A stretch of 64,000 nucleotides of DNA from Flavobacterium sp. (GTDB lineage Bacteria; Bacteroidota; Bacteroidia; Flavobacteriales; Flavobacteriaceae), in contig JADKHM010000019.1 in NCBI GenBank assembly GCA_016721735.1, forward strand, positions 248,001-312,000, given 5' to 3'. Both the position numbers and the translations under genes were made by a program. The notes beneath the pieces were generated by a model. That model saw nothing but the letters and a program-made list of their open reading frames with translations, searched no databases and was not told the origin of the DNA. This document shows, in pieces, positions 18,101-27,278 of this stretch (positions within the stretch are counted from its first letter, which is position 1; every line of letters begins with the position of its first letter).

Positions 18101-19579
18101 TTAATAATGAAAATGTTTACTTTCTTCGATATAAGGATTTCTTTTAGGAAGTAACGGTGCTTTGGTTAAAGCGGTAAAAACCACAAAAATAAATAACCCA
18201 AGGAAGAAAGAAATAGATCCCAATTCAGACGCGCCAATAAACCACTGATCTCCAACAGTTGCTGGCATAATCATATTAAAGAAATCTACGTAATGTCCTA
18301 ATAAGATAACAGTTCCTGCCATCACTAAGACCCAAGTTATTCTCTTGAAATCGGTATTGATGAGGATCAAAATTGGGAAGACAAAGTTCATCACAACAGC
18401 TCCAAAAAATGGAAGATTATAGTCTTCGATTCTTTGCACGAAGTAAGTCACCTCTTCTGGAATATTGGCATACCAAATCAACATAAATTGAGAGAACCAT
18501 AAGTAAGTCCAGAATACACTGATACCAAACATAAATTTAGCTAAATCATGAATATGACTTGTGTTTACATGTTCCAAATATCCAACAGATTTTAGGTACA
18601 ATGTAATCATACAAATAGTCGTAATTCCACTTACGAAGAAACTAGCAAATACATACCAACCAAACAAAGTACTAAACCAATGTGGGTCAAGTGACATAAT
18701 CCAATCCCAAGACATAATTGATTCTGTTACGATAAAGAATACCAAGAACATCGCTGAGATATTAAAGTTCTTTTTATAGAAACTGTTATCATTTGCCTCA
18801 TCCTGTGCCAAACAGTTTTTTCTTGAAAAGTAACGATATAAATTCCAACCACCTAGGAAAACCATAGCTCTAACAATCCAAAATGGAAAGTTCAAATAAC
18901 CAGACTTGTTTTGAATCAACTTATCGTGAGCGACAACTTCAGGATCTAACCAAGGAAATAAATGGTTAAAATGAAATCCTGCCATCAATAGTAAAATAAA
19001 AAATAGTAGAGAACCAATCGGCAAATAAGCAGTTATTCCTTGCATTACTCTGAAAAGAACTGGAGACCAACCTGCTTGAGCAACTTGTTGAATCGCGTAG
19101 AAAGCAAGAACTCCCATTGTTATCAGCATAAAAAAGATGCAGGCAACATATAAAGCAGACCAAGGCTTATTTTGTAACTGATGTAAAACATGTTCCAAAT
19201 GTGCTTGATGCTCTTTATGCGCTTCCTCCTCGCTCACTTCCTTTGATTTGGCAGCTTCTTTTTCAACTACCACAGGCGCAACGGCTTCAATTACTTTAGT
19301 CGTATCTACAGCAGCAGTATCTTTAGTTACTTCAGCTGTAACAGGTTTGCTTTCAACTACATCAGAAGTAGCGTGAGCAGCAACTTCACTATGACCCTCA
19401 GCCGCAACCGCAGTATTTGACGTAGCTGCATGATGCCCACCATGCTCGCTAGCGGCTAATATTTTTTCAACTTCTTCAATATTTTTAGGTGCAGTTAAAA
19501 AACCATATCCAATTCCGAGAACTCCTAGAATAATTAGGATGAAAGAGAACGTTTTTAATTTACTTGAAAATGTATACAT
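18101..19579 (-). CDS. actF: Alternative complex III subunit ActF
   Basis: Integral membrane subunit of the quinol:cytochrome c / oxidase oxidoreductase (alternative complex III), NrfD/PsrC-related and predicted to take part in quinone handling or proton movement. The protein is 492 residues: one N-terminal segment, a low-complexity periplasmic insert of about 100 residues rich in Ala, Val, Glu and His (residues 40-135), then about nine further membrane segments (WSALYVACIFFMLITMG onward). The insert is an unusual elaboration. Encoded between actE and coxB. Confidence 0.92.
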   Translation of the reverse strand: MYTFSSKLKTFSFILIILGVLGIGYGFLTAPKNIEEVEKILAASEHGGHHAATSNTAVAAEGHSEVAAHATSDVVESKPVTAEVTKDTAAVDTTKVIEAVAPVVVEKEAAKSKEVSEEEAHKEHQAHLEHVLHQLQNKPWSALYVACIFFMLITMGVLAFYAIQQVAQAGWSPVLFRVMQGITAYLPIGSLLFFILLLMAGFHFNHLFPWLDPEVVAHDKLIQNKSGYLNFPFWIVRAMVFLGGWNLYRYFSRKNCLAQDEANDNSFYKKNFNISAMFLVFFIVTESIMSWDWIMSLDPHWFSTLFGWYVFASFFVSGITTICMITLYLKSVGYLEHVNTSHIHDLAKFMFGISVFWTYLWFSQFMLIWYANIPEEVTYFVQRIEDYNLPFFGAVVMNFVFPILILINTDFKRITWVLVMAGTVILLGHYVDFFNMIMPATVGDQWFIGASELGSISFFLGLFIFVVFTALTKAPLLPKRNPYIEESKHFHY

Positions 19580-19605
19580 ATCTAAATAGATCAGTTATTT
19601 TACAA

Positions 19606-20151
19606 TTATAATTCACTCTTAAGTTTCATCACATAAGCTGAAACCATCCAACGTTCTTTCTTGCTCATTTGATTAGCATAAGATCCCATGGCATTAATTC
19701 CGTATTGCTGTACGTGAAATACACTTCCTTCCGTAATAGGTCTGTCCTTATAATTTGGTACCCCTAAATACTTTCCTTGAGTAACTAATTTCCCTTTACC
19801 ATCTCCAGAATTTCCGTGGCAAATGGCGCAGTAGATTTCAAAAAGACCTTTAGCCTTTTCCATATCTACTGCAGTAGAATCTAACGGCGATCTTAAAGAA
19901 GCTTTAGCTGCCTCATAGCCTGCAGGCGAATTAGGATAATCATATACTTCAAATCCTCTATTAATGGTTCCTTCTACTGGAAGTTGACCTTCTTTGCCGT
20001 TTTTGAATGCTTTCGACTCTGAATAAGTCTCATAACTTATTGACTCGTACATATTCGGCATGTATTGATAATTTGGATTCAATTTGTCATGACATGAAGC
20101 AGCCAAAATGGATACACAAACTATAAATGCTAATTTATATAGACTTTTCAT
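19606..20151 (-). CDS. actE: Alternative complex III subunit ActE (cytochrome c)
   Basis: Mono-haem cytochrome c lipoprotein of alternative complex III, likely passing electrons from ActA/ActB to the oxidase. 181 residues with a lipoprotein signal (FIVCVSILAASCHDK, lipidation at the Cys near residue 20). The haem motif is CAICHGNSGDGKGK near residue 110, and the distal Met lies in NAMGSYANQMSKKER. Its start lies 9 bp after the ancestral actD stop codon. Confidence 0.93.
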   Translation of the reverse strand: MKSLYKLAFIVCVSILAASCHDKLNPNYQYMPNMYESISYETYSESKAFKNGKEGQLPVEGTINRGFEVYDYPNSPAGYEAAKASLRSPLDSTAVDMEKAKGLFEIYCAICHGNSGDGKGKLVTQGKYLGVPNYKDRPITEGSVFHVQQYGINAMGSYANQMSKKERWMVSAYVMKLKSEL

Positions 20152-20179
20152 ATTGATATATTAATGCTTATCTATTACT

Positions 20180-20689
20180 TTAACTTCTACGGCACCTGTA
20201 CTTTCGAAAAAAAGTAACTAACTCTTTTTCGTTATTGTTAACAGCCACTTCCATTAAGAAGTGATCATCTGTTGTTCTTACATCAGGATTCTCTGCTTTC
20301 TTGAACGGCCATAATCTACTTCTCATATAAAAAGTAATAACCATTAAATGCGCAGCGAAGAATACGGTTTCTTCAAACATAATAGGAACGAAAGAAGGCA
20401 TGTTTTGAATGTAACTGAAACTTGGTTTACCACCAATATCTTGCGGCCAATCCATAATCATTACATAATTCATCATCCAAGTTCCAAAAGAAAGTCCACA
20501 AAGTCCATAAATGAATGCACAAATTGCGATTCTTGTTGGAGCGATTCCCATGGCTTTATCTAAACCGTGAACTGGAAAAGGAGTAAAAACTTCTTCAATA
20601 TGGTGATGCGCTGCACGTGTCTTTTTCACGGCATCCATCAAAGTGTCATCGTCATTATAAATGGCGTAAATAACTTTATTACTACTCAT
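20180..20689 (-). CDS. actD: Alternative complex III subunit ActD (DUF3341), C-terminal frameshift
   Basis: DUF3341 membrane subunit of alternative complex III with two membrane segments (IAICAFIYGLCGLSFGTWMMNY and MFEETVFFAAHLMVITFYM). The 169-residue frame ends in FFRKYRCRRS. If one T is removed from the 7-base run at 20207-20213, the frame continues as FFESTGAVEVKVIDKH and stops at 20161, 9 bp before actE; that tail has the sequence character of normal ActD. The last ten residues as written are therefore probably wrong or mutant. Its start overlaps actC by 8 bp. Confidence 0.9.
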   Translation of the reverse strand: MSSNKVIYAIYNDDDTLMDAVKKTRAAHHHIEEVFTPFPVHGLDKAMGIAPTRIAICAFIYGLCGLSFGTWMMNYVMIMDWPQDIGGKPSFSYIQNMPSFVPIMFEETVFFAAHLMVITFYMRSRLWPFKKAENPDVRTTDDHFLMEVAVNNNEKELVTFFRKYRCRRS

Positions 20690-22085
20690 GATGTGAATGT
20701 TTATTTGCTTCTCTTTCTTTAATATAATTTTCTCCGGTCGCTTTCAAAATCGTTTTCACTTCCGCTTGCGCAATTACAGGGAATGTTCTAGCATATAATA
20801 AGAACAATACGAAAAAGAAACCAATAGTTCCGATGAAAATTCCAATATCTACAAATGTCGGAGAGAACATTGTCCATGAAGACGGCAAGTAATCTCTATG
20901 CAATGAAGTTACGATGATTACAAATCGCTCGAACCACATTCCGATATTTACCACAATTGATATGATAAAGGAGAACATGATACTTGTTCTTAATTTTTTG
21001 AACCACATAAACTGCGGTGAAAACACGTTGCAAGTCATCATCGACCAATAGGCCCACCAGTAAGGTCCGGTAGCTCTATTTAAGAACGCATATTGCTCAT
21101 ACTCTACTCCAGAATACCAAGCGATGAAAAGCTCCGTGATATAGGCAACACCCACAATAGAACCTGTGATCATGATGATGATATTCATCAATTCGATATG
21201 TTGAATGGTGATGTAAGCCTCTAGATTAGACACTTTTCTCATAATAATCAGCAATGTATTTACCATTGCAAATCCAGAGAAAACTGCTCCAGCAACGAAA
21301 TAAGGCGGGAAAATTGTTGTATGCCAACCTGGAATTACCGAGGTAGCAAAGTCCATGGATACAATTGTATGTACAGAAAGTACAAGTGGTGTTGCTAAAC
21401 CAGCCAATACCAATGATACTTCTTCAAAACGTTGCCAATCTTTCGCTCTACCGCTCCATCCGAAACTTAGTATGGTATAAATTCTTTTTTGAAAAGGATT
21501 CACAGCTCTATCTCTAATCATTGCAAAATCTGGCAAAAGACCTGTCCACCAGAAAACCAATGAAACAGAAAGATACGTTGAAATTGCAAATACGTCCCAA
21601 AGTAATGGCGAGTTAAAGTTAACCCACAATGAACCAAATTGATTTGGAATAGGTAATACCCAATACGCTAACCATGGTCGACCCATGTGGATAATTGGAA
21701 ACAAACCTGCTTGAATAACCGAGAAAATTGTCATTGCTTCAGCAGAACGGTTAATTGCCATTCTCCATCTTTGACGGAACAACAAAAGTACTGCCGAGAT
21801 TAAGGTTCCAGCGTGACCAATACCAACCCACCAAACGAAGTTCGTGATATCCCAAGCCCAACCTACAGTTTTATTCAATCCCCATGTACCAATTCCGGTA
21901 GACACGGTGTAAATAATGCAACTTAATCCCCAAAGGAACGCTGCTAAAGCAATGGAAAATACAATCCACCAATGTTTATTGGCTTTCCCTTCTACAGGAG
22001 CAGCGACATCAACTGTAACGTCGTGATAAGTCTTGTCGCCTATAACTAAAGGTTTTCTAATGCTTGAATCGTATATATGAGACAT
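20682..22085 (-). CDS. actC: Alternative complex III subunit ActC (NrfD/PsrC family)
   Basis: Polytopic inner-membrane quinol-oxidising subunit of alternative complex III. 467 residues with about ten membrane segments, including GIGHAGTLISAVLLLFRQRW and VHTIVSMDFATSVIPGWHTT, which are characteristic of the NrfD/PsrC family. The histidine-rich C-terminus (KHSHHE) is soluble. It lies 28 bp after actB and overlaps actD by 8 bp. Confidence 0.95.
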   Translation of the reverse strand: MSHIYDSSIRKPLVIGDKTYHDVTVDVAAPVEGKANKHWWIVFSIALAAFLWGLSCIIYTVSTGIGTWGLNKTVGWAWDITNFVWWVGIGHAGTLISAVLLLFRQRWRMAINRSAEAMTIFSVIQAGLFPIIHMGRPWLAYWVLPIPNQFGSLWVNFNSPLLWDVFAISTYLSVSLVFWWTGLLPDFAMIRDRAVNPFQKRIYTILSFGWSGRAKDWQRFEEVSLVLAGLATPLVLSVHTIVSMDFATSVIPGWHTTIFPPYFVAGAVFSGFAMVNTLLIIMRKVSNLEAYITIQHIELMNIIIMITGSIVGVAYITELFIAWYSGVEYEQYAFLNRATGPYWWAYWSMMTCNVFSPQFMWFKKLRTSIMFSFIISIVVNIGMWFERFVIIVTSLHRDYLPSSWTMFSPTFVDIGIFIGTIGFFFVLFLLYARTFPVIAQAEVKTILKATGENYIKEREANKHSHHE

Positions 22086-22113
22086 AATCCTTTAAATTGA
22101 TTTTTAATTTCTA

Positions 22114-25100
22114 TTATGTATTTCTAACTTTCACGTGATAAAACACATTTGGTTTTGTGCCAACATGCTCCAACAAATGGTACATTCTATCTTCTTCCGC
22201 TAAAGTTGCAACTTTGCTCTCTTTGTCATTGACATCCCCAAAGATCATGGCGCCTGAAGAACAAGCATTAGAACATGCCGTTTGGAATTCTCCATCAACT
22301 ATTGCTCTACCATCACGTTTTGCACTTAGAATTGTTGCTTGTGTCATTTGAATACACATTGAACATTTCTCCATAACTCCACGAGAACGTACATTAACAT
22401 CTGGATTTAAAACCATACGTCCTAAATCATCATTCATATGGAAATCGAATTCGCTATTCTTATTGTATAAGAACCAGTTGAATCGACGTACTTTATAAGG
22501 ACAGTTGTTTGCACAATATCTTGTTCCAACACATCTATTATATGCCATGTGGTTTTGACCTTGACGACTGTGCGAAGTTGCAGCAACAGGACAAACTGTT
22601 TCACATGGTGCATGGTTACAATGTTGACACATTACAGGTTGAAATGCTACCTGTGGATTGTCAGCAGCTTTTTCCATTTCACCGAATCCTCCCAAGGAAC
22701 CTTTATCTCCAAATAAGCCTTTGAAGTTTTCCTTCTTTTCGTTGTCATGAGCAAAAGTATCTTCAGAAGAATAATATCTGTCAATACGCAACCAGTGCAT
22801 ATCACGACTTCTTCTAACCTCTTCTTTTCCTACAACAGGCACATTATTTTCAGCGTGACATGCTATTACGCAAGCTCCACAACCCGTACATGCATTTAAA
22901 TCTATAGATAAATTGAAATGGTGACCAACAGAACGATCAAAAGGAGTCCACAAATCTACAGTTGTAGCCGCGACTTCTTCATGATCTAAAGATACTTTTG
23001 GAACTTCATTCCACTCCGCTGCATCTTTAGTATTGAATATTTCTAAGGTAGTTTCTTTAATAATATCGCCACGACCCATCAAAGTCTTTTGGGACTGAAC
23101 ACAAGCAAATTCGTGTTCTCCGCCTGCTTTCTTAATTGTTGCAGACTGAACATTATTAAAGTTGCTATATAATGTATAAGCACTAACTCCTACTTGCATT
23201 GCTTCTTTCAAAGCAGCTTTCTTACCGTATCCAAAAGCCAACCCTAAGGTTCCGAGGGCTTGTCCAGGTTGGATAATTACCGGTACATTTTCAAGTGTTG
23301 CACCGCCAGCAGAAATTGTAGCATAACTACCATTCAAACCTCCATCTGCCACATTGTGATTTTCTAGACCTAACTTTTCCGCATCGATTCTAGAAATGGT
23401 AACGTAATTATCCCAAGAAACACGAGTTATCGGATCTGGGAACTCTTGCAACCATGGATTGTTTGCTTGTTGTCCGTCTCCTAAACCAGTTTTCGTATAT
23501 AAGACCAATTCAAATCCATTGGCACTTTTCGATTTTGCTAAATTATTTGCAGCTGATGCATAATCTACAGAACCTGCAGATGCTGGAGCAGAAACACCAA
23601 CATAAATACCATCATGCAAAACTTGATTCCACGAAGCTCCTCCAATATTTGAAGCAGCGTTCACTCTAAGATAATCATAATATGAACCTGCGATTCCATT
23701 CACAGACATCAAGATGTCTTGAAATTGTTTCGTATCAAACAATGGACGGATAGTTGGCTGTGTAATTCCATAAGAACCCTTCACAATCGAAACATCATTC
23801 CATGATTCTAAATAATGTGGCGCAGCGGCGGCAATTGTAGTTAATGAAGCAGTCTCGTCTTCTTTTAAAGTACAAGAAACAGACAAACTAACTTTCTTAA
23901 GGGCTTCTGCAAATTCAGAACTATTTGCTAAAGTATAAACTGGATTAACACCACTCATGATTAGCGTTCCAACTGAACCTGCCTTCATATCAGCAATCAA
24001 TTGTGCTACTTTAGCATTAGATCCTTTTCTAATTTGTCTAGTTGCTGCAGTTGAAAATGACTCGCTTGCCAATACTTGATTAATTGCTAACACCAAAAGT
24101 TGCGCATTTTTATCTTCAATTCCGGATACTAAAACACCTTTAGCTCCAGCAGCTTTTAATTGCTGTGCCGCTTTCAAAACTGCATCTTCATTTTCAATCT
24201 TGCTTGTGGCAATTGAAGAATTAGTAACGACATTATAAATCTTTACCAAAGCCTGCTTCTGATCAGCAACACTCATTGGCATACGTTTATCAGCTGCTGC
24301 TCCGGTCAAAGTCATATTCGCTTCCATTTGGAAATGACGTGACATTTTACCGTTTTTAGGAATTCTTCCTTTTGCATATCCTGAATCATAGCTTCCACCT
24401 TGCCAATCACCTAAGAAATCAGCCCCAACAGACACAATTAAAGAAGCTTTTGAGAAATCATAGTCTACTAAAGCTCGCTCTCCATATACCATTTCAAAAG
24501 CGTCTAGCGTCTCAGAGGATGAAACCGCATCATAAATAACGTGTTTCGAATTTGGATTCTTACTAACAAATTCACCAATCAGTTTTTCAGTTGAAGGGCT
24601 TGCTAAGGTACTAGTTAAAAATACCACTTGCTTTCCGCTAGATTTAGAAGTCGCTATACTTGATTTGATTTTTGCATCAACATCGGCCCAAGTTGCAGTT
24701 TTACCTGCAATCTTTGGTTGCTTCAATCGCATACTATCATACATTGACAATACCGATGCGTGAATTCTTGCGTTAGCCGCAAACTTAGCACCTGGCATGG
24801 TATTATTATCAATCTTAATTGGTCTTCCTTCTCGAGTTTTAACTAATAAATTAGCAAAATCAAATCCGTCAAAAACAGAGGTCGCGTAATAATCAGCGAC
24901 ACCTGGGACGATTTGCTCTGGTTGGAGAACATAAGGAATTGATTTATAGACAGGACCTTCGCACGCCGCCAATGTTGCAGCAGCAGTACTAAATCCAACG
25001 TACTTAAGGAAATCACGTCTTGTAGTTGAAGAATTCGTAAGCGATTCTGCATCACTCAAAAACTCATTCGTTGGAATTTCTTCAACAAATTCGTTATTTC

Positions 25101-25173
25101 TAAGTGCCTCAACAATAGAACTATTTTCGTTTAGTTCTTCAACACTTTTCCAGTATTTTTTGTTTGATGACAT
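22114..25173 (-). CDS. actB: Alternative complex III subunit ActB (molybdopterin-like/4Fe-4S fusion)
   Basis: The large periplasmic subunit of alternative complex III, fusing a molybdopterin-oxidoreductase-like domain without visible cofactor ligands (about residues 60-720) to a four-cluster ferredoxin domain (about 750-1000). An internal twin-Arg type signal TTRRDFLKYVGFSTAAATLA starts near residue 51 and ends in a lipidatable Cys (LAAC). Cysteine motifs are CTGCGACVIACH, CQHCNHAPCETVCP, CVGTRYCANNCPYK and CSMCIQ with a distal CSNAC. At 1019 residues it fits ActB of Bacteroidota. It sits between actA and actC. Confidence 0.95.
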   Translation of the reverse strand: MSSNKKYWKSVEELNENSSIVEALRNNEFVEEIPTNEFLSDAESLTNSSTTRRDFLKYVGFSTAAATLAACEGPVYKSIPYVLQPEQIVPGVADYYATSVFDGFDFANLLVKTREGRPIKIDNNTMPGAKFAANARIHASVLSMYDSMRLKQPKIAGKTATWADVDAKIKSSIATSKSSGKQVVFLTSTLASPSTEKLIGEFVSKNPNSKHVIYDAVSSSETLDAFEMVYGERALVDYDFSKASLIVSVGADFLGDWQGGSYDSGYAKGRIPKNGKMSRHFQMEANMTLTGAAADKRMPMSVADQKQALVKIYNVVTNSSIATSKIENEDAVLKAAQQLKAAGAKGVLVSGIEDKNAQLLVLAINQVLASESFSTAATRQIRKGSNAKVAQLIADMKAGSVGTLIMSGVNPVYTLANSSEFAEALKKVSLSVSCTLKEDETASLTTIAAAAPHYLESWNDVSIVKGSYGITQPTIRPLFDTKQFQDILMSVNGIAGSYYDYLRVNAASNIGGASWNQVLHDGIYVGVSAPASAGSVDYASAANNLAKSKSANGFELVLYTKTGLGDGQQANNPWLQEFPDPITRVSWDNYVTISRIDAEKLGLENHNVADGGLNGSYATISAGGATLENVPVIIQPGQALGTLGLAFGYGKKAALKEAMQVGVSAYTLYSNFNNVQSATIKKAGGEHEFACVQSQKTLMGRGDIIKETTLEIFNTKDAAEWNEVPKVSLDHEEVAATTVDLWTPFDRSVGHHFNLSIDLNACTGCGACVIACHAENNVPVVGKEEVRRSRDMHWLRIDRYYSSEDTFAHDNEKKENFKGLFGDKGSLGGFGEMEKAADNPQVAFQPVMCQHCNHAPCETVCPVAATSHSRQGQNHMAYNRCVGTRYCANNCPYKVRRFNWFLYNKNSEFDFHMNDDLGRMVLNPDVNVRSRGVMEKCSMCIQMTQATILSAKRDGRAIVDGEFQTACSNACSSGAMIFGDVNDKESKVATLAEEDRMYHLLEHVGTKPNVFYHVKVRNT

Positions 25174-25208
25174 ATAATATATAAATAGTTAGCTTCTTAA
25201 TAAATAGA

Positions 25209-26555
25209 TTAATAGTGGCATTTACCGCACTCAAGACCTCCCATTTGAGCCGCAGTCAACTTATCAACACCGTACTTCTTAGAAAGTTCTTCATGAATTT
25301 TTGCATAATACTCGTTACCTTCCATCTTAACGTCTGTTTTTCTGTGGCAATCAATACACCAACCCATGGTCAATGGAGCGAATTGCTTTTGAATCTCATA
25401 GGTTTGAACAGGTCCGTGACAAGTCTGACATTCAATTCCAGCAACAGTAACGTGTTGAGAGTGGTTGAAATATACAAAGTCAGGCAAGTTATGAATACGA
25501 ACCCACTTTACTGGTTCAGTTTTACCTGTATATTTCTGGCCAGCTTGATCCCAACCTACTGCTTTGTATAGTTTTTGAATTTCACCATCGTAGAATGCTT
25601 TAGAATGATCTGGAGTCGCTGTGGTATCTGACACCTCAGAAATATTCTTATGACAATTCATACAAACATTTAGAGAAGGAATCCCAGCATTCTTACTTAC
25701 TCTGGCAGCAGAATGGCAATATTTACAGTTGATTCCATTGCTTCCTGCGTGAATTCTGTGCGAATAGTGAATTGGTTGAATTGGCTCGTAGTCTTGATCA
25801 ACGCCAACTTGCATTAGGAAACCATAAACAAAATAACCGCTGGCAAGAATAAGGAAAATCGAAGTAATAAGAACTAAGAACTGATTCTTTGCAAATGCCT
25901 TCCAAATTGGAATTGTTTTTTCTGATTCTTCAATTGAAATTCCATTGGATTTGGCAACTTTCGTCAAAACATTGTTCACTAAAAACAACATAATTACCAA
26001 CATTAACATAACCAATGATAGTGCTCCTAATATTACATCATTTGAAATTCCATTGTCGCTTTTTTCTGCTCCAGGAAGCGTTGTCGAAGCGGCAGCCGCA
26101 GCAGGCTCTGCTTTAGGTTCAGAAGTATAAGCAATAATATTATCAATGTCAGCTTCTGACAATTGCGGAAATGGCGTCATTACAGCCCCATTATATTCTG
26201 TGCTAATTTTTACAGCAGCGGCGTCCCCTGATTTAATTAAGGCCGTACTATTATGAACCCATTTATAAATCCAGGCCATGTCATACTTTTGCGCAACTCC
26301 TCTTAAGGCAGGACCAGTCATTTTCGCGTCTAACTTGTGACAGGCAGCGCAATTTGTATTAAACAATTCTTTCCCCTTTATAGCATCACCTCCAGAAGCT
26401 GGAGCGGCTGCAGTAGCCACATCTGTTGCAGCAGCAACTGGAGCAGCAGCTGGCGTGGCAGTTTGAGCAATAGAACTTAAGGAGAATGTTAGCAAGAATG
26501 CTGCGCTTAAAATAAAAATTCTTGAAATCGAATTATGGTTACCCACTTTTTTCAT
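25209..26555 (-). CDS. actA: Alternative complex III subunit ActA (multihaem cytochrome c)
   Basis: Membrane-anchored multihaem cytochrome that relays electrons in alternative complex III. 448 residues: signal peptide, an Ala-rich linker, a mono-haem cytochrome c domain (NTNCAACHKLDAKMTGPALRG near residue 68), two membrane segments around residues 175-245, then a pentahaem domain with CKYCH, CMNCH, CQTCH, CIDCH and a C-terminal CGKCH. That gives six CXXCH motifs in total. It is the first gene of the operon, with a good promoter at 26640-26668. Confidence 0.94.
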   Translation of the reverse strand: MKKVGNHNSISRIFILSAAFLLTFSLSSIAQTATPAAAPVAAATDVATAAAPASGGDAIKGKELFNTNCAACHKLDAKMTGPALRGVAQKYDMAWIYKWVHNSTALIKSGDAAAVKISTEYNGAVMTPFPQLSEADIDNIIAYTSEPKAEPAAAAASTTLPGAEKSDNGISNDVILGALSLVMLMLVIMLFLVNNVLTKVAKSNGISIEESEKTIPIWKAFAKNQFLVLITSIFLILASGYFVYGFLMQVGVDQDYEPIQPIHYSHRIHAGSNGINCKYCHSAARVSKNAGIPSLNVCMNCHKNISEVSDTTATPDHSKAFYDGEIQKLYKAVGWDQAGQKYTGKTEPVKWVRIHNLPDFVYFNHSQHVTVAGIECQTCHGPVQTYEIQKQFAPLTMGWCIDCHRKTDVKMEGNEYYAKIHEELSKKYGVDKLTAAQMGGLECGKCHY

Positions 26556-26639
26556 ATTTTGTAATGATTATCGACTAAAAATGGCGTCAAGTTTTACTGA
26601 AAAACCAGTATTTACGGACACCTTGTTTGAAAACTTGGA

Positions 26640-26668
26640 CAAAAATACGATTTATGAACTATTCTCAA
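26640..26668 (-). promoter_or_regulatory. Promoter of the act-cox operon
   Basis: On the minus strand TTG (26668-26666), 18 bp, then TATTTTTG (26647-26640) match the Bacteroidota consensus. The leader to actA would be about 80 nt. Confidence 0.7.
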
Positions 26669-26725
26669 AACCTTAAAATACTCTTAAATATCAATTTATA
26701 TTAATTCTAAATAATGTTGGAACTT

Positions 26726-26753
26726 TTGTATAAAATTAGAAATAGTACATTTG
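26726..26753 (+). promoter_or_regulatory. Promoter of the SPOR-domain gene
   Basis: TTG at 26726-26728, 17 bp, then TACATTTG at 26746-26753, a perfect -7 element. This shows that the in-frame TTG at 26751 is promoter sequence and that translation starts at ATG 26772. Confidence 0.72.
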
Positions 26754-26771
26754 TATAAAAATCAATTCATT

Positions 26772-27161
26772 ATGAGAATTTTAACATTACGAAACAGTTT
26801 ATTAACTGCTTCACTACTAGGAATATGTTGTCTCAAGTTGCATGCGCAAGAAGTTTCTGTTGCGCTTAGTCAAGACCCGAAATTTGAACAACTTTTAAAT
26901 GAAAAAAGAAAAATAAATTCTTCAATTACTGTCAATGATCGCTATAAAATTCAAATTTATAACGGTGAAAGCGAAAGTGCAAAAAAGATTTTGACTGATT
27001 TTCGAAAAGAATTTAAGAATTACGATGGCACTATTGTTTTTAGCACACCGACCTATAAGGTATGGATTGGAAATTTTAAATCGAGAATTGAAGCCGAAAG
27101 AAATCTAGTGGAACTCAAGAAAAAATATCCCGCTGCTTTACTGATTAAACCAAATAAATAA
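26772..27161 (+). CDS. Exported SPOR-domain protein
   Basis: A 129-residue secreted protein with signal peptide (LRNSLLTASLLGICCLKLHA) and a C-terminal SPOR domain of about 75 residues (YKIQIYNGESESAKKILTDF, YKVWIGNFKSRIEAERNL). SPOR domains bind denuded peptidoglycan, often at the division site, so a cell-wall role is likely. Start ATG 26772 is preferred over TTG 26751 because the latter lies inside the promoter. It is monocistronic and ends at a strong terminator. Confidence 0.87.
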   Translation: MRILTLRNSLLTASLLGICCLKLHAQEVSVALSQDPKFEQLLNEKRKINSSITVNDRYKIQIYNGESESAKKILTDFRKEFKNYDGTIVFSTPTYKVWIGNFKSRIEAERNLVELKKKYPAALLIKPNK

Positions 27162-27211
27162 AGCTCTGCAATTCGCTACAGATTTAGCGTTTGAAAGAAG
27201 AAATCAAGATA

Positions 27212-27241
27212 AAAAAAGCGTCCTAATTAGGACGCTTTTTT
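27212..27241. terminator. Bidirectional terminator
   Basis: AAAAAGCGTCCTAATTAGGACGCTTTTT is almost a perfect palindrome, flanked by A and T runs, between the convergent SPOR gene and infB. Confidence 0.9.
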
Positions 27242-27278
27242 GTGTATTTAACCTAGGGATATTACCTAGTTCATTCTA

